Assembly (NCBI GenBank): GCA_946965045.2 | Contig: OX337232.1 | Location: 3,720,001 to 3,784,000 of the forward strand | DNA length: 64,000 nucleotides | From: Epithemia pelagica | Taxonomy: Eukaryota; Bacillariophyta; Bacillariophyceae; Surirellales; Surirellaceae | Direction of reading: 5' to 3' | In this document: piece by piece, positions 19,573 to 31,271 of the stretch | Layout of the letters: each line of letters starts with the position of its first letter | Numbering within the stretch: the first letter of the stretch is position 1 | The notes under the pieces: model-generated | Databases searched by the model: none | Seen by the model: only the letters and a program-made list of their open reading frames with translations | What the model was told of the DNA's origin: nothing | Position numbers and translations under genes: made by a program

Positions 19573-21513
19573 CTAGGTCATATTCTTCGTGATACTAAGA
19601 GTAGTCGGATGGCCGTCACCAAGTACGCGCCGACTTGACGACAAAGCCTCACGAAACAGGGGTTCTGCCTCACTGAGTTTGCCTTGATCCTTAAGCAATG
19701 AGGCCAAATTGTTGATGAAAGTAAGTGTATCAGGATGGTCATCCCCAAGTATGCGCCGACTTGACGACAAAGCCTGACGATAGAGCGGCTCTGCTTCACC
19801 CAATTTGCCTTGATCCTCAAGCAATGAGGCCATATTGTTGATGAAAGTAAGTGTATCAGGATGGTCATCCCCAAGTATGCGCCGACTTGACGACAAAGCC
19901 TCGCGAAACAGGGGTTCTGCTTCACCCAATTTGGCTTGACCTTTAAACAATAAGGCCATATTGTTGATGGAAATAAGTGTAGCAGGATGGTCCTCCCCAA
20001 GTATGCGCCGACGTGACGACAAAGCCTCACGAAACAGGGGTTCTGCTTCACCCAATTTGCCTTGACCCTCAAGCAATACGGCCATATTGCTAATGGAAGC
20101 AAGTGTATCACGATGGTCCTCCCCAAGTATGCGCCGACGTGACGACAAAGCCTCACGAAACAGGGGTTCTGCGTCACCCAATTTGCCTTGACTTTTAAGC
20201 AAGAAGGCCATATTGTTGATGGAAAGAAGTGTAGCAGGATGGTCATCCCCAAGTATGCGCCGACGTAACGACAATGTCTTACGGAAAAGAGGCTCTGCTT
20301 TACCCAATTTGCCTTGATCTTGAAGAAATACGGCCATATTGTTGATGGAAACAAGAGTATCTTGTCTTGTCATATCTTTAGAGAGGGCTTTCGCCCCGAA
20401 AGCTATCGCCTCCTTGCAGTAACAGTTTCGCACCCATTTCGTTACTTCGCAGCTTATTGTATAATGACCAATAGTCTCCATTTTTTTCAAGATTAATGCA
20501 CGTGCAACATTGTCGTATGATTTTGCTTCTGTTGTCTTGATTTTGGTCTTGATGGTTCCAAGGGCTTCCTGGACTTTACCATCGCCCACTTGGACAGCGT
20601 CAATGAAACCCTTCAACTCGGCTTGGCTCATTAATATTTGTGCACTGGCCTTGACTATAACGGCATTGAATACCTCCCATAGAACCCAAATTTGGTCCAA
20701 TGTATAAAGGACTTGATCCCATTTTTCCAAAACCAACGCAATTTTCTTGATGCTTTGGATTTGTTCTGGTAATCGGTCGATCAAGTCTTTGCGTAGTTGC
20801 GTGACAGCTTCAGACTTGCTTTGTCCAGTCCATGCAAATTGATCCACGCAAAAGACGTCCATCCATATGTATTCGCCTCGGACTTGCTCTAAAACTTGGA
20901 TGAACTTGGAGAACGAATACCGGCCGGTATAGGACAAGAACAAGGTGGGTAACTCTTGTGTGATCGAACCACGACCACGAAAGGATGCTTTGGCTGCATG
21001 ATCCAAAGATTCATGGAGTACTTCGACATGTTTAATAAGTGGGCCTGACCATATATCAAGTCGAGCTTGAAGCAGTTGAATGACACAGACCTCACGCACG
21101 AAAAACAATTCACAATCGGCCTTCAATAGCGTTGCAATAAACGGAATTTGACAAAAGACGTCCAAGATCCAATCCACGGATATGCCTGCTTTGGAAATCA
21201 ACGAAGAAGACGCTTCCGCCGTCGACAAATCCTTCTGTTGCAACATTTGAATAATTTCGGAGGTGGTGCGGCTGTTGCCAGTAGCATAAGTGCGTTCTTT
21301 CCAGCAAGATTCTTCATATAGTTCAACGGCAAAAGACACCCGTTGGTCGAGTGTCGATTCCGTACCCACTTTCTTCAACCATTTTCCAAACTTTAATTTG
21401 CGCGCACATTTGGCAAAAACAAAATCCTTAATTTTCGTACCCACTTTCTTCAACCATTCTCCAAACTTCGATTGGAGAGCAGTTTTGGCAACCTTCTTGT
21501 TGTTGTTCATCAT
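19573..21513 (-). CDS. TIR-like/TPR protein, copy 1 (6 repeat units)
   Basis: 646 aa, single exon. The N-terminal ~375 residues hold basic segments and a region with TIR-like features: TLFLSYTGRYSF (strand A position), EYIWMDVFCVDQFAW, KIALVLEKWD and LDQIWVLWEVF. The assignment is by pattern, not proven. The C-terminal part is six 42-residue kinesin-light-chain-type TPR units (19606-20361) of the form DTL..INNMA.LL..QGKLGEAEPLFREALSS.RRILGDDHP, then a short tail TTLSITKNMT. TPR arrays bind peptides or proteins; together with a TIR-like module this resembles a receptor or signalling protein, which is inference. Copy 2 (35967-41627) has the same plan with 34 units and a longer acidic N-terminus. 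Confidence 0.83.
   Translation of the reverse strand: MMNNNKKVAKTALQSKFGEWLKKVGTKIKDFVFAKCARKLKFGKWLKKVGTESTLDQRVSFAVELYEESCWKERTYATGNSRTTSEIIQMLQQKDLSTAEASSSLISKAGISVDWILDVFCQIPFIATLLKADCELFFVREVCVIQLLQARLDIWSGPLIKHVEVLHESLDHAAKASFRGRGSITQELPTLFLSYTGRYSFSKFIQVLEQVRGEYIWMDVFCVDQFAWTGQSKSEAVTQLRKDLIDRLPEQIQSIKKIALVLEKWDQVLYTLDQIWVLWEVFNAVIVKASAQILMSQAELKGFIDAVQVGDGKVQEALGTIKTKIKTTEAKSYDNVARALILKKMETIGHYTISCEVTKWVRNCYCKEAIAFGAKALSKDMTRQDTLVSINNMAVFLQDQGKLGKAEPLFRKTLSLRRRILGDDHPATLLSINNMAFLLKSQGKLGDAEPLFREALSSRRRILGEDHRDTLASISNMAVLLEGQGKLGEAEPLFREALSSRRRILGEDHPATLISINNMALLFKGQAKLGEAEPLFREALSSSRRILGDDHPDTLTFINNMASLLEDQGKLGEAEPLYRQALSSSRRILGDDHPDTLTFINNLASLLKDQGKLSEAEPLFREALSSSRRVLGDGHPTTLSITKNMT
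19606..20361 (-). repeat. Tandem 126-bp TPR-coding repeat, 6 units
   Basis: Exactly six 126-bp units inside the coding sequence. Units are mostly identical at DNA level and differ at a few codons, mainly just after the DTL start and at the FRE/YRQ position. Confidence 0.95.
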
Positions 21514-22414
21514 TCCGCAATATCAAGAGAGGAATAGGGTTGTTGTTGCAATGAATCGATTTGGATTGTTATGTGTTCATTTTTTGTTCATTCGCCATGG
21601 ATCCTACATTTTGCCAGTCGCGCTGGTAACGCGCGTTCCGAAGCTCTGCAGCTCTTGTCGTTCTATTCCTACATTTCGATTTCAGCCGTTGGGGTTTAGA
21701 GTTTTGGATTCCGCAGCATCTAGGATGCGAATAATAGGATGCGAACTAACCGCTCCCTCGTTTCAGATCCCTCCTGGCTCCCAATTACTAGCTCTAGGTA
21801 CGACTCCATAGTCACACAAGAGATGGTCCGTTCCTCACGGTCGTTCGTGGACAAAGGTATGAAAATAAGAAATCGTAGGTGGAAATTTGGAGAGAGTAAA
21901 CCATGGTTTTGTGTCTTTTTGTGGTTCTTTTGGGAAGATCCGGCACAACATGGTTCCAGATGGATCAAACGTGATGATGATAATGATGATTCCACAGGAC
22001 GAGGACGGGAGAGAGACGACTGATGGATGTGCCGACCGACACGAATAATAACGTTCTCCAATGAGACCCCACACGCAACTCTCTCGGTTTTGGGGGGGAT
22101 TCCTCTACATTCGGGGTGACGCTCTCCCTCTATTAGGATTCGTACTATTATACTACTGGCAAATCTGAGATTTTGGGACCAGAGTGTGACTGGTCGGGTG
22201 GCAGTAGCCAACAAAAGGGGGCAAGGGACAGAGACATGGTACCATACGGACGCTTGTCCCATGAAGGCGTCGAGAATGTCGAGCAGCCGTTTCCGTTGCG
22301 GACCATTCCAAGCATGTCTGGAAAAGCCCAATGGTGGCTTGGAACTGGGGTCGTCGTCTCTCCCTTGGACCACAACCCCAAAATGGCAAGAGAGGATGAT
22401 ATACCGTTCCTTGT
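21514..22414. promoter_or_regulatory. Intergenic between TPR copy 1 and HSF fragment
   Basis: No gene is supported; long minus-strand frames here are shadows of the HSF tail frame. The region is the duplicated counterpart of 41628-42433 and includes the TPR gene promoter and the HSF 3' flank. Confidence 0.5.
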
Positions 22415-22804
22415 TCATTCCCAGGGCGGTGCTTTGGTATCTTGGGGTGGTGGTGGTGGTGGTGGAGGTTTGGGATGCTGTTGCGGTTGTGCGACTTGTG
22501 TGTGGGGCTGATGGGATGGTGGTGATTGTTGTTGTTGTGATTGGGGCTGGGATGGCAATGTCGCATCTTGGGAAGGAGCCAACGCGGATGGACGGGCCGT
22601 AGGGATGGTTCCCATGCTTCGCCACAACAAGGAAGACGACGAAGATGCATTGGTGGTGGTAGATGCCTGTGGTTTTGGGAACCGAGGGTTGCCTGTAGAG
22701 TGTGGTGTTTGTGCGTGTGGTGGTGCTTGTGCTTGTCTCATGGATGGTATCCACGACGAGAAGGAGGCCAGGTTGCGGACATTGACGGATGGAATGTTGG
22801 GTGA
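22415..22804 (-). pseudogene. Heat shock factor C-terminal fragment, cut by copia
   Basis: The frame encodes the Pro/Gln-rich tail of the full HSF gene at 42434-44674 (shared STGNP.FP.PQA, LLWRSMGTIPTARPSALAPSQ, QPQQHPKPPPPP, QDTKAPPWE end). Homology stops at 22804, where the copia LTR begins. The DNA-binding domain is missing, so this copy is non-functional. The corresponding point in the intact tail is near 42800. Confidence 0.88.
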
Positions 22805-23085
22805 TGCTAGAACACTTCAAGACTGGCCTATTAGGTTTTGCTTTTCCCAAACTTATGACTTCATTACTAATATTTTGTTTTCGTTATCCTAATCGTATTC
22901 TTTGTTTGTTTGTATCCCCGTGGGAGTAAGACCTATTTCGACTCCCATTCATCTGACCTGATCCCGTACACAGTTTTCCCAGTAGTCGAATCCCAAGGCG
23001 CTAATCCCGACCGTTATAGAGGCCACAGCGCTAATCCCGACCGTTATAAGGGCGACCATCAGTCAGGCCACAATAGGTTCCAACA
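22805..23085 (-). repeat. Copia 3' LTR (left)
   Basis: 281 bp bounded by TG...CA, starting TGCTAGAACACTTC and ending GGTTCCAACA on the plus strand. It contains a direct repeat of GCGCTAATCCCGACCGTTATA near its right end. Confidence 0.92.
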
Positions 23086-23097
23086 CCCTCCCCTTGT
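23086..23097 (-). other. Copia polypurine tract
   Basis: On the minus strand ACAAGGGGAGGG lies directly before the 3' LTR, the expected place and composition for the plus-strand primer. Confidence 0.75.
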
Positions 23098-23329
23098 GGT
23101 TGACTTCAATCGGCCACATAGACCAACCCATGACGAAGAAAGGTGGGACCATCAAGATTCTTGGTAAAGAAGTCCGAAGAATTATCGTCAGTGCTGATCC
23201 AGCTGCATTTGAGAGTTCCTTCTTCCTTGAGTTCTCGAAGGAAGAACATTCGGACGTCAATGTGACGTGCTCGACCACCAACTGCCCACGAATTGATGAT
23301 ATCTTTCCCCCCGTTGTTGTCCATTTCAA

Positions 23330-23864
23330 GTATAGTGGAGGGGTATCCTATGCTACCATCTGCCGTCTTGAAATTGACAAGTTCCGTACAACGGCAGGAC
23401 TTAAAATGTACTACGTGAACAAGGCTGGGACGAAAGTTGCACAAGATCCTTTGCTCTCTTGGTGGAAAGGAAAGGCAAGTGAGTTTCCCAATATTTGGTG
23501 ACTTGCTCTTAAGTCTCTTGCCATGCCGGCAACAGCAGCCTCCTCTGAACGGGCATTCAGTATTGCTGGTCTGATAATCACGCCAAAACAATCATACTTT
23601 GATCCTTCAACAGTTTCTGATCTCCATTTTTTGCGTGAGAACTGGGGAAGTATCTTCTAACAGAGTTTCCATTGCATATCAGTTACATAATAAGAGTAGT
23701 TACCATTTCACTAGAGGTATTGCGATGAGTCTATTGCCATAGTTTCCCGTGTTAGCCCTGTTCGCTGCCGCTTGAGCGCTTGAGCGCTTGAATTTGGTCC
23801 TAGCTCAAGCGCTCAAGCGCTTGAGTTCTCCTGCAGAAAAAAGCTGTTGCTTGACCCAGCTCTA
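23330..23864 (+). mobile_element. 5'-truncated hAT fragment nested in copia RNase H
   Basis: The plus strand encodes a hAT C-terminal dimerisation region: EIDKFRTT, DPLLSWWKGKASEFPNIW, a TGA at 23499-23501, LALKSLAMPATAASSERAFSIAG, DLHFLRENW. Copia RNase H coding sequence resumes on both sides, so borders are about 23330 and 23864. The right end reads ...TTGACCCAGCTCTA, a plausible hAT terminus; no left terminus is present. It is a different hAT lineage from the 3.9-kb element. Confidence 0.8.
23771..23824. repeat. Long perfect-arm hairpin of GCGCTTGA units
   Basis: The left arm is three linked CTTGAGCG-type units; after an ~11-nt loop the right arm is the inverse (CTCAAGCGCTCAAGCGC...). It sits in the subterminal zone of the nested hAT fragment. 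Confidence 0.85.
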
Positions 23865-24800
23865 GTAGTTTCACCTTAAGCCCCATGCTGAGAATAATTT
23901 GCCGAGCGAACAACATCGTCTGCACACAGTCCACAGCAGCCACCAATTCGGCTTCCGTAGCGCTCAGGGTTACGATGCTCTGAGTCTTGCTTTTCGTTTG
24001 AATAGGTGCACCGTTGAGAAACACCGAAATTCCACTAACACTCTTGCGATCGTGCTGTTTCGGGTAGTCACTGTCTGAACGGCCGCTGATCTCAAACTCG
24101 TAATCGGCTGTTCCATCCCACTGTCCTTCAGGTTTGAGCAAAAGACCGCGCTGTTCGGTTGAGACGCAGTATTCCACCAAGCGTTGCATTGCCCTGTCAT
24201 GCGCAAGAGAAGGTTCCTGCATGAGCCGACTCAAATCCCGACAGTTTCCCAATCCCGGACCGAACTCGAAATGTGCCCTTAGCATCCAAACACGAACTCT
24301 CATCTCCAGGTTGTAGTGTACTGTGCGGTACAGCAGGTGTTTTCGATGTACCCTCCCCCACTCCAAATTTGTCCCCAAAACTGCGAAGAAGAACTGGTTG
24401 GGTAATTTTGACTGTTCGTTGTTCAGTACAAAATTCAATCTTGCTCCCCAAATATTCATCCAACGGTCCAATATCATCAACATCAACCTTTCCCTTGAAG
24501 ATTTCACAGAAATGCATAACTCCGTCTTTATTCCCCATCAGAATCATATCGTCAATGTAGGAAAGAAACAAAATAAGCCCAAATTGCGTCCAAGCAAAAT
24601 ACAAACAAGCGTCGGCTTTGCTTCGATCAAAGCCCATACTCTGCATCAACTTCAGCAGAAATTCCCAAAACATCTTAGCGGCTTGCTTGTATCCATAGAG
24701 CGTCTTCAACAGAAGCAACAACCAACCGTAGGGATAGAATTTTTCAAAACCTCTTGGGACTTCCATTGCCACTTTGTGTTGCGTGCGAAACCCTGGGTAT

Positions 24801-26138
24801 CAGTGTCCACTGCTTAGCTGTTTTTTGTCTGTGCCATCATTTTAGGTTCCCAGGTGGACACAGACATCATTTTTTGCTTTTGAGACAAATCGAAATGATC
24901 AAATGGCAAATTGGCACGCATACCCAGCTGGAGTTTTCACAGTTTGAAACAGACGCATGCCCATCAAGCGGCCGTGCGTGGATAGCTGCTGGTTGCTCCA
25001 TAATTCATAATGACAAGCACACAATTCTTTTCTCTTGTTGCCGAAGCACATCGTACGAATGGCATTCCAGGTGAGTGTGATCCGTTGCCAATTGCCATGA
25101 CAATAACATAGCTCATGCTCACTGATCACTGACACTTGTCACTTTTGTTTGCTCTGCTCATGGGAAGAGAGGCGATCATCTGTTGTGTCTCTGGGTAGCT
25201 CATTACGTGCCATTCTACATGTCGAAATGACGGATTTTTGATAACTTTCATTCGATTCATAAACAGACTGCAGACATTGTTTTCTTTATATACTAGGACT
25301 AGAAATAGAACTCAAGTGCTATTCATTCGTAGAGTTCAGTGCATTCTGAATTCGTTGCAGATCTCTTTTCTGTTTTGAGCATGGCAATGACTCTCAGTTT
25401 CACCATGAACACAAGCAGCTCTCACACGCTACAGCTACAACTTTTGACTCTATGAACTGATAGACATGGAAAGTAGGGTGTGGCAAGAGCAAGAGGGCTT
25501 CCCATCTATTTGAAGCAAAAACAACAAAGTGTTCGGTCATTGAGAAATGAGATGATGCTACGACCTATGACGATAGTGAATCATCTATCCTACAGAAGAC
25601 ATGAAAGCAACCAACCAACAATCAAACAACAAAACAATTACTCCTACATCAACAAATGAGACGGGTAAGATACTCCAGTTGACATCAAGCGGCTTGTTCC
25701 TAGTCTACTTGTTCAACAAGAGACAAGCCAAAGGATCATGCATGAACAAGAGAAAAGATTGCAGCAGTGATGAGTGAGAAGAAAGAAAAAGAAACAAGAA
25801 GATTAGAAATAAGCCACAGTAGTGAGAAGTGAGAAGCAGTTCAGGTTCAGCCCAGCATGTTGCATCCATTGTTCTCACCTCACGTCATGGTCAAGCATTT
25901 GGCTCGGTTTTTGATGTTTTGTGACAGACGAGGACGGGAGGGTTGCCCAAAAAATTTGAATCGTGGTGACCAGAGGACAACCACCAACCGTCAACTGTCA
26001 CATGCACGCTGGCCTTGCTCCAACCCTGAGGAATTTTATTGGGTAGACAGACAGACAAAAAACATAAAATGCTGGCTGTGTCCACTTGGGAACCTGTGAA
26101 GGTGGCACAGACAAACAACAGCTAAGCAGTGGACACTG
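24801..26138. mobile_element. Non-autonomous inverted-repeat element nested in copia reverse transcriptase
   Basis: Both ends begin CAGTGTCCACTGC and stay similar for about 65 bp as inverted repeats (24801-24865 against 26075-26138 reversed), including an inner GTGGACACAG. The copia frame is open on both sides (GAFLKP before; MEVPRGFEKF after), so the ~1.34 kb is an insertion. No coding capacity is recognisable inside. No direct target duplication is evident; instead the flanks read AAACCC and GGGTTT, a palindrome when joined. Confidence 0.82.
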
Positions 26139-29100
26139 ATACCGAGGGTTTCAGGAAAGCCCCTTTCACGTCCATTAAATGGGCGTACCACCCAGCCAAA
26201 ATCATCATAACAAAGGCAATTTTCACGGTGAGTTCGTTGACCGCCGGTGCGAATAAATCATCACAATCGTACGACACTCCTTCGCGTTGTTTGAAACCCC
26301 GAGCTGCAAAACGAGCACGATACTTTCCACTGGCCTTTTTCTTCATAGACCAGGTCGAATCGATGATGTCGAAATTGGGAGGCAAATCTTCTTTCCGAAT
26401 GGGCACCCATACGCCACAATCAATCATGCGTTGGTGTTCTTCATCAACTGACTTGACCCATGCGTCCTTGTCAGCTTGCGCCATTGCCTCATCAAAGGTC
26501 ATCACCTTGAGCTCTTTTGTATTCGTGATGCCTTGCCCCAATCCGGCACCCACCATGGCCAATTCTTCATCCAGGAAGCTGTCGGCATCAGAGTCCAATG
26601 CTTGAAGGGCATGGTAGTAATTCTGTTCTGCTTTGGACAGCACGGCTTGTCCAATTTCAGCAATCAACCGTTGTGGTGCTCGTACGGTACGACCTGTTCG
26701 CGTCGTCGTTGTTTCAACGGGCTCCAGAATCACAATATTCCGCACTGGAGCCGTGGATTCGTCATTGCCTGTGCTCATGTTCACCTCAGGCATCGGATCA
26801 TCCGGTTCATCTTCATTGTTGGGGTTGTTGTCGTCCACATCGCCATCGTTTCCGCCATGGTCGTCTTGGCCATCGTTTTCGCGACCACTTCCGCGACCCT
26901 CCTCATGATTCGATGCAGCCCTGGCATCCACGACTGGATTGGTTTGTAGTTCCTTGGCATTATGAGGTTTCTTGTAGTAAAGTCGCTTTAGCCAAGTCAC
27001 GTCACATGATTCCCGAACACGACCCGTTTTAGGATCAAACATCCGATAACAGTCGCCCGGATGATTGCGTGCATACCCAACGAAGAAACAATGTACTCCT
27101 TTGTCCATTAATTTCGGGGAAGTTTTAGTCTTGATCTTGACCGTTCCGGCTTCCCCCCATACTCGCAGGTATTTCGCAAACGTTGGCACTTTCCCCCAAA
27201 TGTGTTCGTATCGAGTCGCAGATCTTCCCCCATGATCCACAACAACCAAGCCGTCCAAAAGCGTTGCCGTCATGCAAGCCTTGTGCCACAACTTGAAGCG
27301 GATTTCGATGGGGATATTAGCACGGTGCATCATTGCACGTGCTCGATTCATCACGGTAGCAAATCCCACCTCAGCGACAGAGTTTTGCTGGGGTGTATCA
27401 CGGGCAGTGAGCTCAAAATGGATTCCAAGCTGCCACTTTTCATTTTGACACCGTTTCTGCAAGGCCTTGTTCTCGCCTGCATTGTCCAATCAAAGGTGAG
27501 TGATGGACACACCATGTTGTTTCATCAATGCCATTTTCTCACATGTGTCCTCTGGCATCTCATCTTTGGCATCATAGAACTCGGAAAGCATTAGCTGGAC
27601 TTTCGGATGGACCACCAAGATTCTCCACTGCGGCTTCGACGGAATTGGCATGTCTTGCTTCTTCTTGATCGAGGCCATGTCAAGGTAAGCACGAAGTTGT
27701 TTCTCGTCATCATGTTCCCTGTCATCTTCTCCGTTCTCATTTTGCGGCAAGTTCTTCTGTTTTGCCTTTCCAGCTGCACAAGCTACACATTTTGGCATCG
27801 TTGTCTTGGTGAGTTTCCATCCAAGTTTCTTGGCTGTTTTGATTACTGCTTTCTCTCCGATGTGACCCAGTTTCTCATGAGCCTGTTCCATTGTCATCTT
27901 GATTTGTTCCTCACTTGTCGCTGCGTTTCCCAACTTGGTCCTTTCAAAAAACGCGGCAAAAATCACTCCCTTGGGCGTTTGGATCTTGATATCGAAGATG
28001 ATTTCCTGCCAATTCTTGGTAAGTCGGATTGACTGTTTGTCTCCTTCGAGTTTCCAGCCACTCATTTGCATTTTCGTGATGCTGAACAGGTTGAATCCAC
28101 CGCTTGGAACCACGCTTACGTTTTGCATCTTCACACGGTTGAGCGTGTTCCCATTCTTGTCGTGCAACACTCCAGGTAAGTTGCCAACTTCCACGACCTT
28201 TTCTGTTTTGTTGTTGCCCATGGTGATCCCTTTCTCATTATGTTGTTTCTTGACATCAACCATTCCGACGCGAAACGGAGTCATATGCGTCGTCGCTCCT
28301 GTGTCTGCGATCCAAACATTCGGATCTGTAAGGAGACTTTGGATGGCTGGAAATTCCATTTCCTTAGCCATACCGGCACAACAAATCTCCCTGTCCACTT
28401 CATCTTCTTCGTCATCTGATACAACAACCAACGAGTCATCGATGCTTTCGTCGTCTTCTTCACCCAACAAACTGATCCAATCGCGGTCTTCATCTTCGCC
28501 CTCTGTCTCTTCGTCGTCGGTGTCACTCACGATCTCATGATCGAGCACCGAATCAGGAAGTTCTTCGTATTCGTTGTGTTCGTCCTCGTCATCGGTATCC
28601 AACCATACCATGTTCCGAGGGATCAATGGAGGTAAGTCGACCGCACAAGTGATGATTTCAACGCTGCCTTCGCCATCCGTCTCACCACTGTCCTTTGCCA
28701 CTTTGCCATGCTCCTCGACCTTGTACCATTCGGGCCTCTTGTCTTTGTTTTCGGGTTTTATCCAGCAGTCTTCAGCCTTGTGCCCGACCTTTCCGCAATG
28801 ATGGCACTTGCCCTTGAATTTGTAAGTCTTCTTACCGCCACCTTTCCCACTTTTCTTGCTTGACTTTGACTTTCCTGACGTTGAACCTTGTTTGTCTCCA
28901 GCTGCGAGACCAATTTCGTTGTCTTCGTCTCCGTCATCTTGGAGGAAATTCTTGGTGCGCTGACCATAAAGTGCACGCCAGTGCAACCGCATAACGTCTT
29001 CGATATGGTCCGACGTCAATGCTGTACCCTGCTGGCGTTGTTCCGATACAATAATCGCCTGGTATTCTCGCGGAGCTGCTTCAATTGCAATCGCAATTTT

Positions 29101-29644
29101 CTCCTCATCATCAATCGACACGTTGAACATATTTTCAATCTGCCCAATTTGGCTGAACAGAGTAGTCGGATCTTCTTTCTTGGTCATTGCCACTTTACCC
29201 AACAACCTTCGCATCTCAATCTTCGATACAGTGTCTGTCGGCTTGAATCTCTTGTGCAATGCAGCAATCACCTTCCAGGCCAAACCATCGGGCCATTCAT
29301 CCGTCTGAGCTTCGGTCAACATTCGGATCATCTGAGGGCTTGTCATCGCAAGGTTCAAGGCGCGAAAGGCTGCCGCATTCTTCTTCTTAGCCAAAGCTTG
29401 TTTTCCTGCCACTGTTGTATCGGTATCTGGAGTTGAATTGTCCCGCAAAGGCAAGTCAGTGTCAGGCCCATCTTTGCTGATCGCCGACTTAAATCCATGC
29501 GCCACTGCATATGAACGAAAGTTCATAAACCATACTTGGAAATTTTCATGCTTTCCATCAAACGTCTGCAAACGTAGGTGCTTCAGTGATAAGTCGTCTA
29601 CCGTAGCCATTGTTGTCTCGAGCGATATCCTTCGCTTTGAAGCG

Positions 29645-29927
29645 TGCTAGAACACTTCAAGACTGGCCTTTTAGGTTTTGCTTTTCCCAAACTTATGACT
29701 TCATTACTAATATTTTGTTTTCGTTATCCTAATCGTATTCTTTGTTTGTTTGTATCCCCGTGGGAGTAAGACCTATTTCGACTCCCATTCATCTGACATG
29801 ATCCCGTACATAGTTTTCCCAGTAGTCGAATCCCAAGGCGCTATAATCCCGACCGTTATAGAGGCCACAGCGCTAATCCCGACCGCTATAAGGGCGACCA
29901 TCAGTCAGGCCACAATAGGTTCCAACA
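29645..29927 (-). repeat. Copia 5' LTR (right)
   Basis: 283 bp, TG...CA, nearly identical to 22805-23085. It abuts the truncated glycosyltransferase D on its outer side and gag on its inner side. Confidence 0.92.
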
Positions 29928-31215
29928 TGTTTTTCTTTTCGGCTGGCATGTACGACAGTTACGACTCGTCGTCCCACAACAACAACAGCAACCACAAGTT
30001 TGGAACCCACCACAAGCCGAATCTTCTTTTTGGACCAGCAAGGAACGAGACGAACTTGATTCCAATTGGAACCAAAAAGACTTGTTGTTCACTCCCGAGA
30101 CCACCACCAGCAGCTCTCCTCCTCCTGCCGCTAGTTGGAGTCCACCGCAGTCCATTGCATCGATTCACTCTCCACCCCGTAGTACTACGACAAACACGAC
30201 CATTCATGGTATCCCCAAAATCATTTGGATGTATTGGGATCAAGGACTGGACCATTTACAAAAAATTGCTGGTGGTCCCCAGCAGTCATCGAGACCCAAC
30301 AATAACAAGCATCAGGCCGACTATGCGTGTGTCCAGGCCTGGCAACTCTTGCATCCCACGTGGGACATTCGCATTCTCAATCGCACTCAAGCCAAGAAAC
30401 TGGCTCCCAAGTTTGCCCGGTTGCAAAGCATTCGAAAACCACAAAGCAATAACCGTATGGAGAATGGTCGACTTGCTATCGAGCACAAGCACCGCATTTG
30501 CCCCGTCAAATTGTGCAACCTGCTGCGCACTGAACTCTTGGCCTTGTATGGTAAAGTGCACGCCGACACTTCAATTTGTCCCATGCGGCCCTTGGAAGAG
30601 TACCTTGGCAAATTGGTGGGGGACGGAGGCTTTTATCTTCCACCGCACTTTGACCTGGCCGGGAACATGAGTCGTTCGCAATTGATGCAACACCACTACG
30701 AAACGTGTCCTGTATGGGGTCCCTCGGTCCAGGCGAACCGACAATTGGCGGATCGGGCTCGCATGATGGACAATTTTTTCCTCGTGGCTCGACCACGACA
30801 TTATATCATCCAACAATGGATGGAAGCCTACTACAAGCGACTCCGAGACACGTTGCGAACCACTCCCGACAATACCAATGTCTGCCACACGTTGCCGTAT
30901 TACATTCATCAATGCACCTTTACCCTCCAAGTGTTGCACGATCCTCAGTTTGAACGAGCCTGGACGGCGTATCGGAACCGGATCCGACCCCACCATGGAT
31001 ATTGGCAACATGAAGATACAGAAGGAATTTGTTATGGGGGCAACAAGAATGGAACGGTGGCCCACAATGTCACCCATGTCTGGAAGAATTGTGTGTGGGT
31101 CAAGAAACAAAAGGGTCGCTTGTTGGACTATGTCGTATCTCCCGCCTATCACCACGACATTGCCACCCGGGTCCACCAACAACAACAACGACAAGGAGGA
31201 CCTCATTTCCAATGA
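29928..31215 (+). pseudogene. Glycosyltransferase copy D, 5'-truncated by copia LTR
   Basis: From 29928 the sequence aligns with copy C starting inside its membrane-anchor helix (GWHVRQLRLVV against WWHVRQLQLVV). The ATG and most of the anchor are replaced by LTR. The remaining frame is open to the normal end and keeps PKIIWMYWDQG, PTWDIRILN, RTELLALYG, MDNFFLVARP, LPYYIHQCTF and CVWVKKQKGRLL. The first in-frame ATG is near 30229, which would lose the anchor and stem. The GG of GGVY is changed to GKVH before ADTS. A soluble product driven from the LTR is conceivable but not supported; a pseudogene is more likely. Confidence 0.75.
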
Positions 31216-31271
31216 TCCTCTGTTCCAGCAGAAACACACAAGGTGGTGGTGGTGGTGACAAACGCAGCGTG

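Larger units (their letters stand above)
23106..29610 (-). pseudogene. Copia gag-pol polyprotein, disrupted
   Basis: The start is ATG at 29610, 35 bp inside the 5' LTR. Parts in order: gag; CCHC zinc knuckle CHHCGKVGHKAEDCW; protease ADTGATTHM; pre-integrase CVACAAGKAKQ; integrase (LDNAGE, TPQQNSVAE); reverse transcriptase with YIDD at the active site; RNase H (TKSKTQSIVTLSATEAE); tail IDVRMFFLRE...TKNL. Lesions: an in-frame TGA at 27490-27492 just before LDNAGE; an inverted-repeat element splitting the reverse transcriptase after GAFLKP; a frameshift with missing sequence near 24300; and a hAT fragment inside RNase H. It cannot make a full polyprotein. Confidence 0.92.
22805..29927 (-). mobile_element. 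Ty1/copia LTR retrotransposon, decayed, at a duplication junction
   Basis: Two LTRs in direct orientation (22805-23085 and 29645-29927) bracket a minus-strand gag-pol in copia order: gag with zinc knuckle, protease, integrase, reverse transcriptase, RNase H. A polypurine tract abuts the inner edge of the left (3') LTR. LTRs differ by 4 substitutions and one 2-bp indel. The flanks lack a shared target duplication: left GGTGA, right TGTTT. The left flank is HSF coding sequence and the right flank glycosyltransferase coding sequence. The element is itself interrupted by a hAT fragment and a 1.3-kb inverted-repeat element. Diatom copia elements of this kind are known as CoDi; placement in a clade was not possible. 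Confidence 0.92.
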
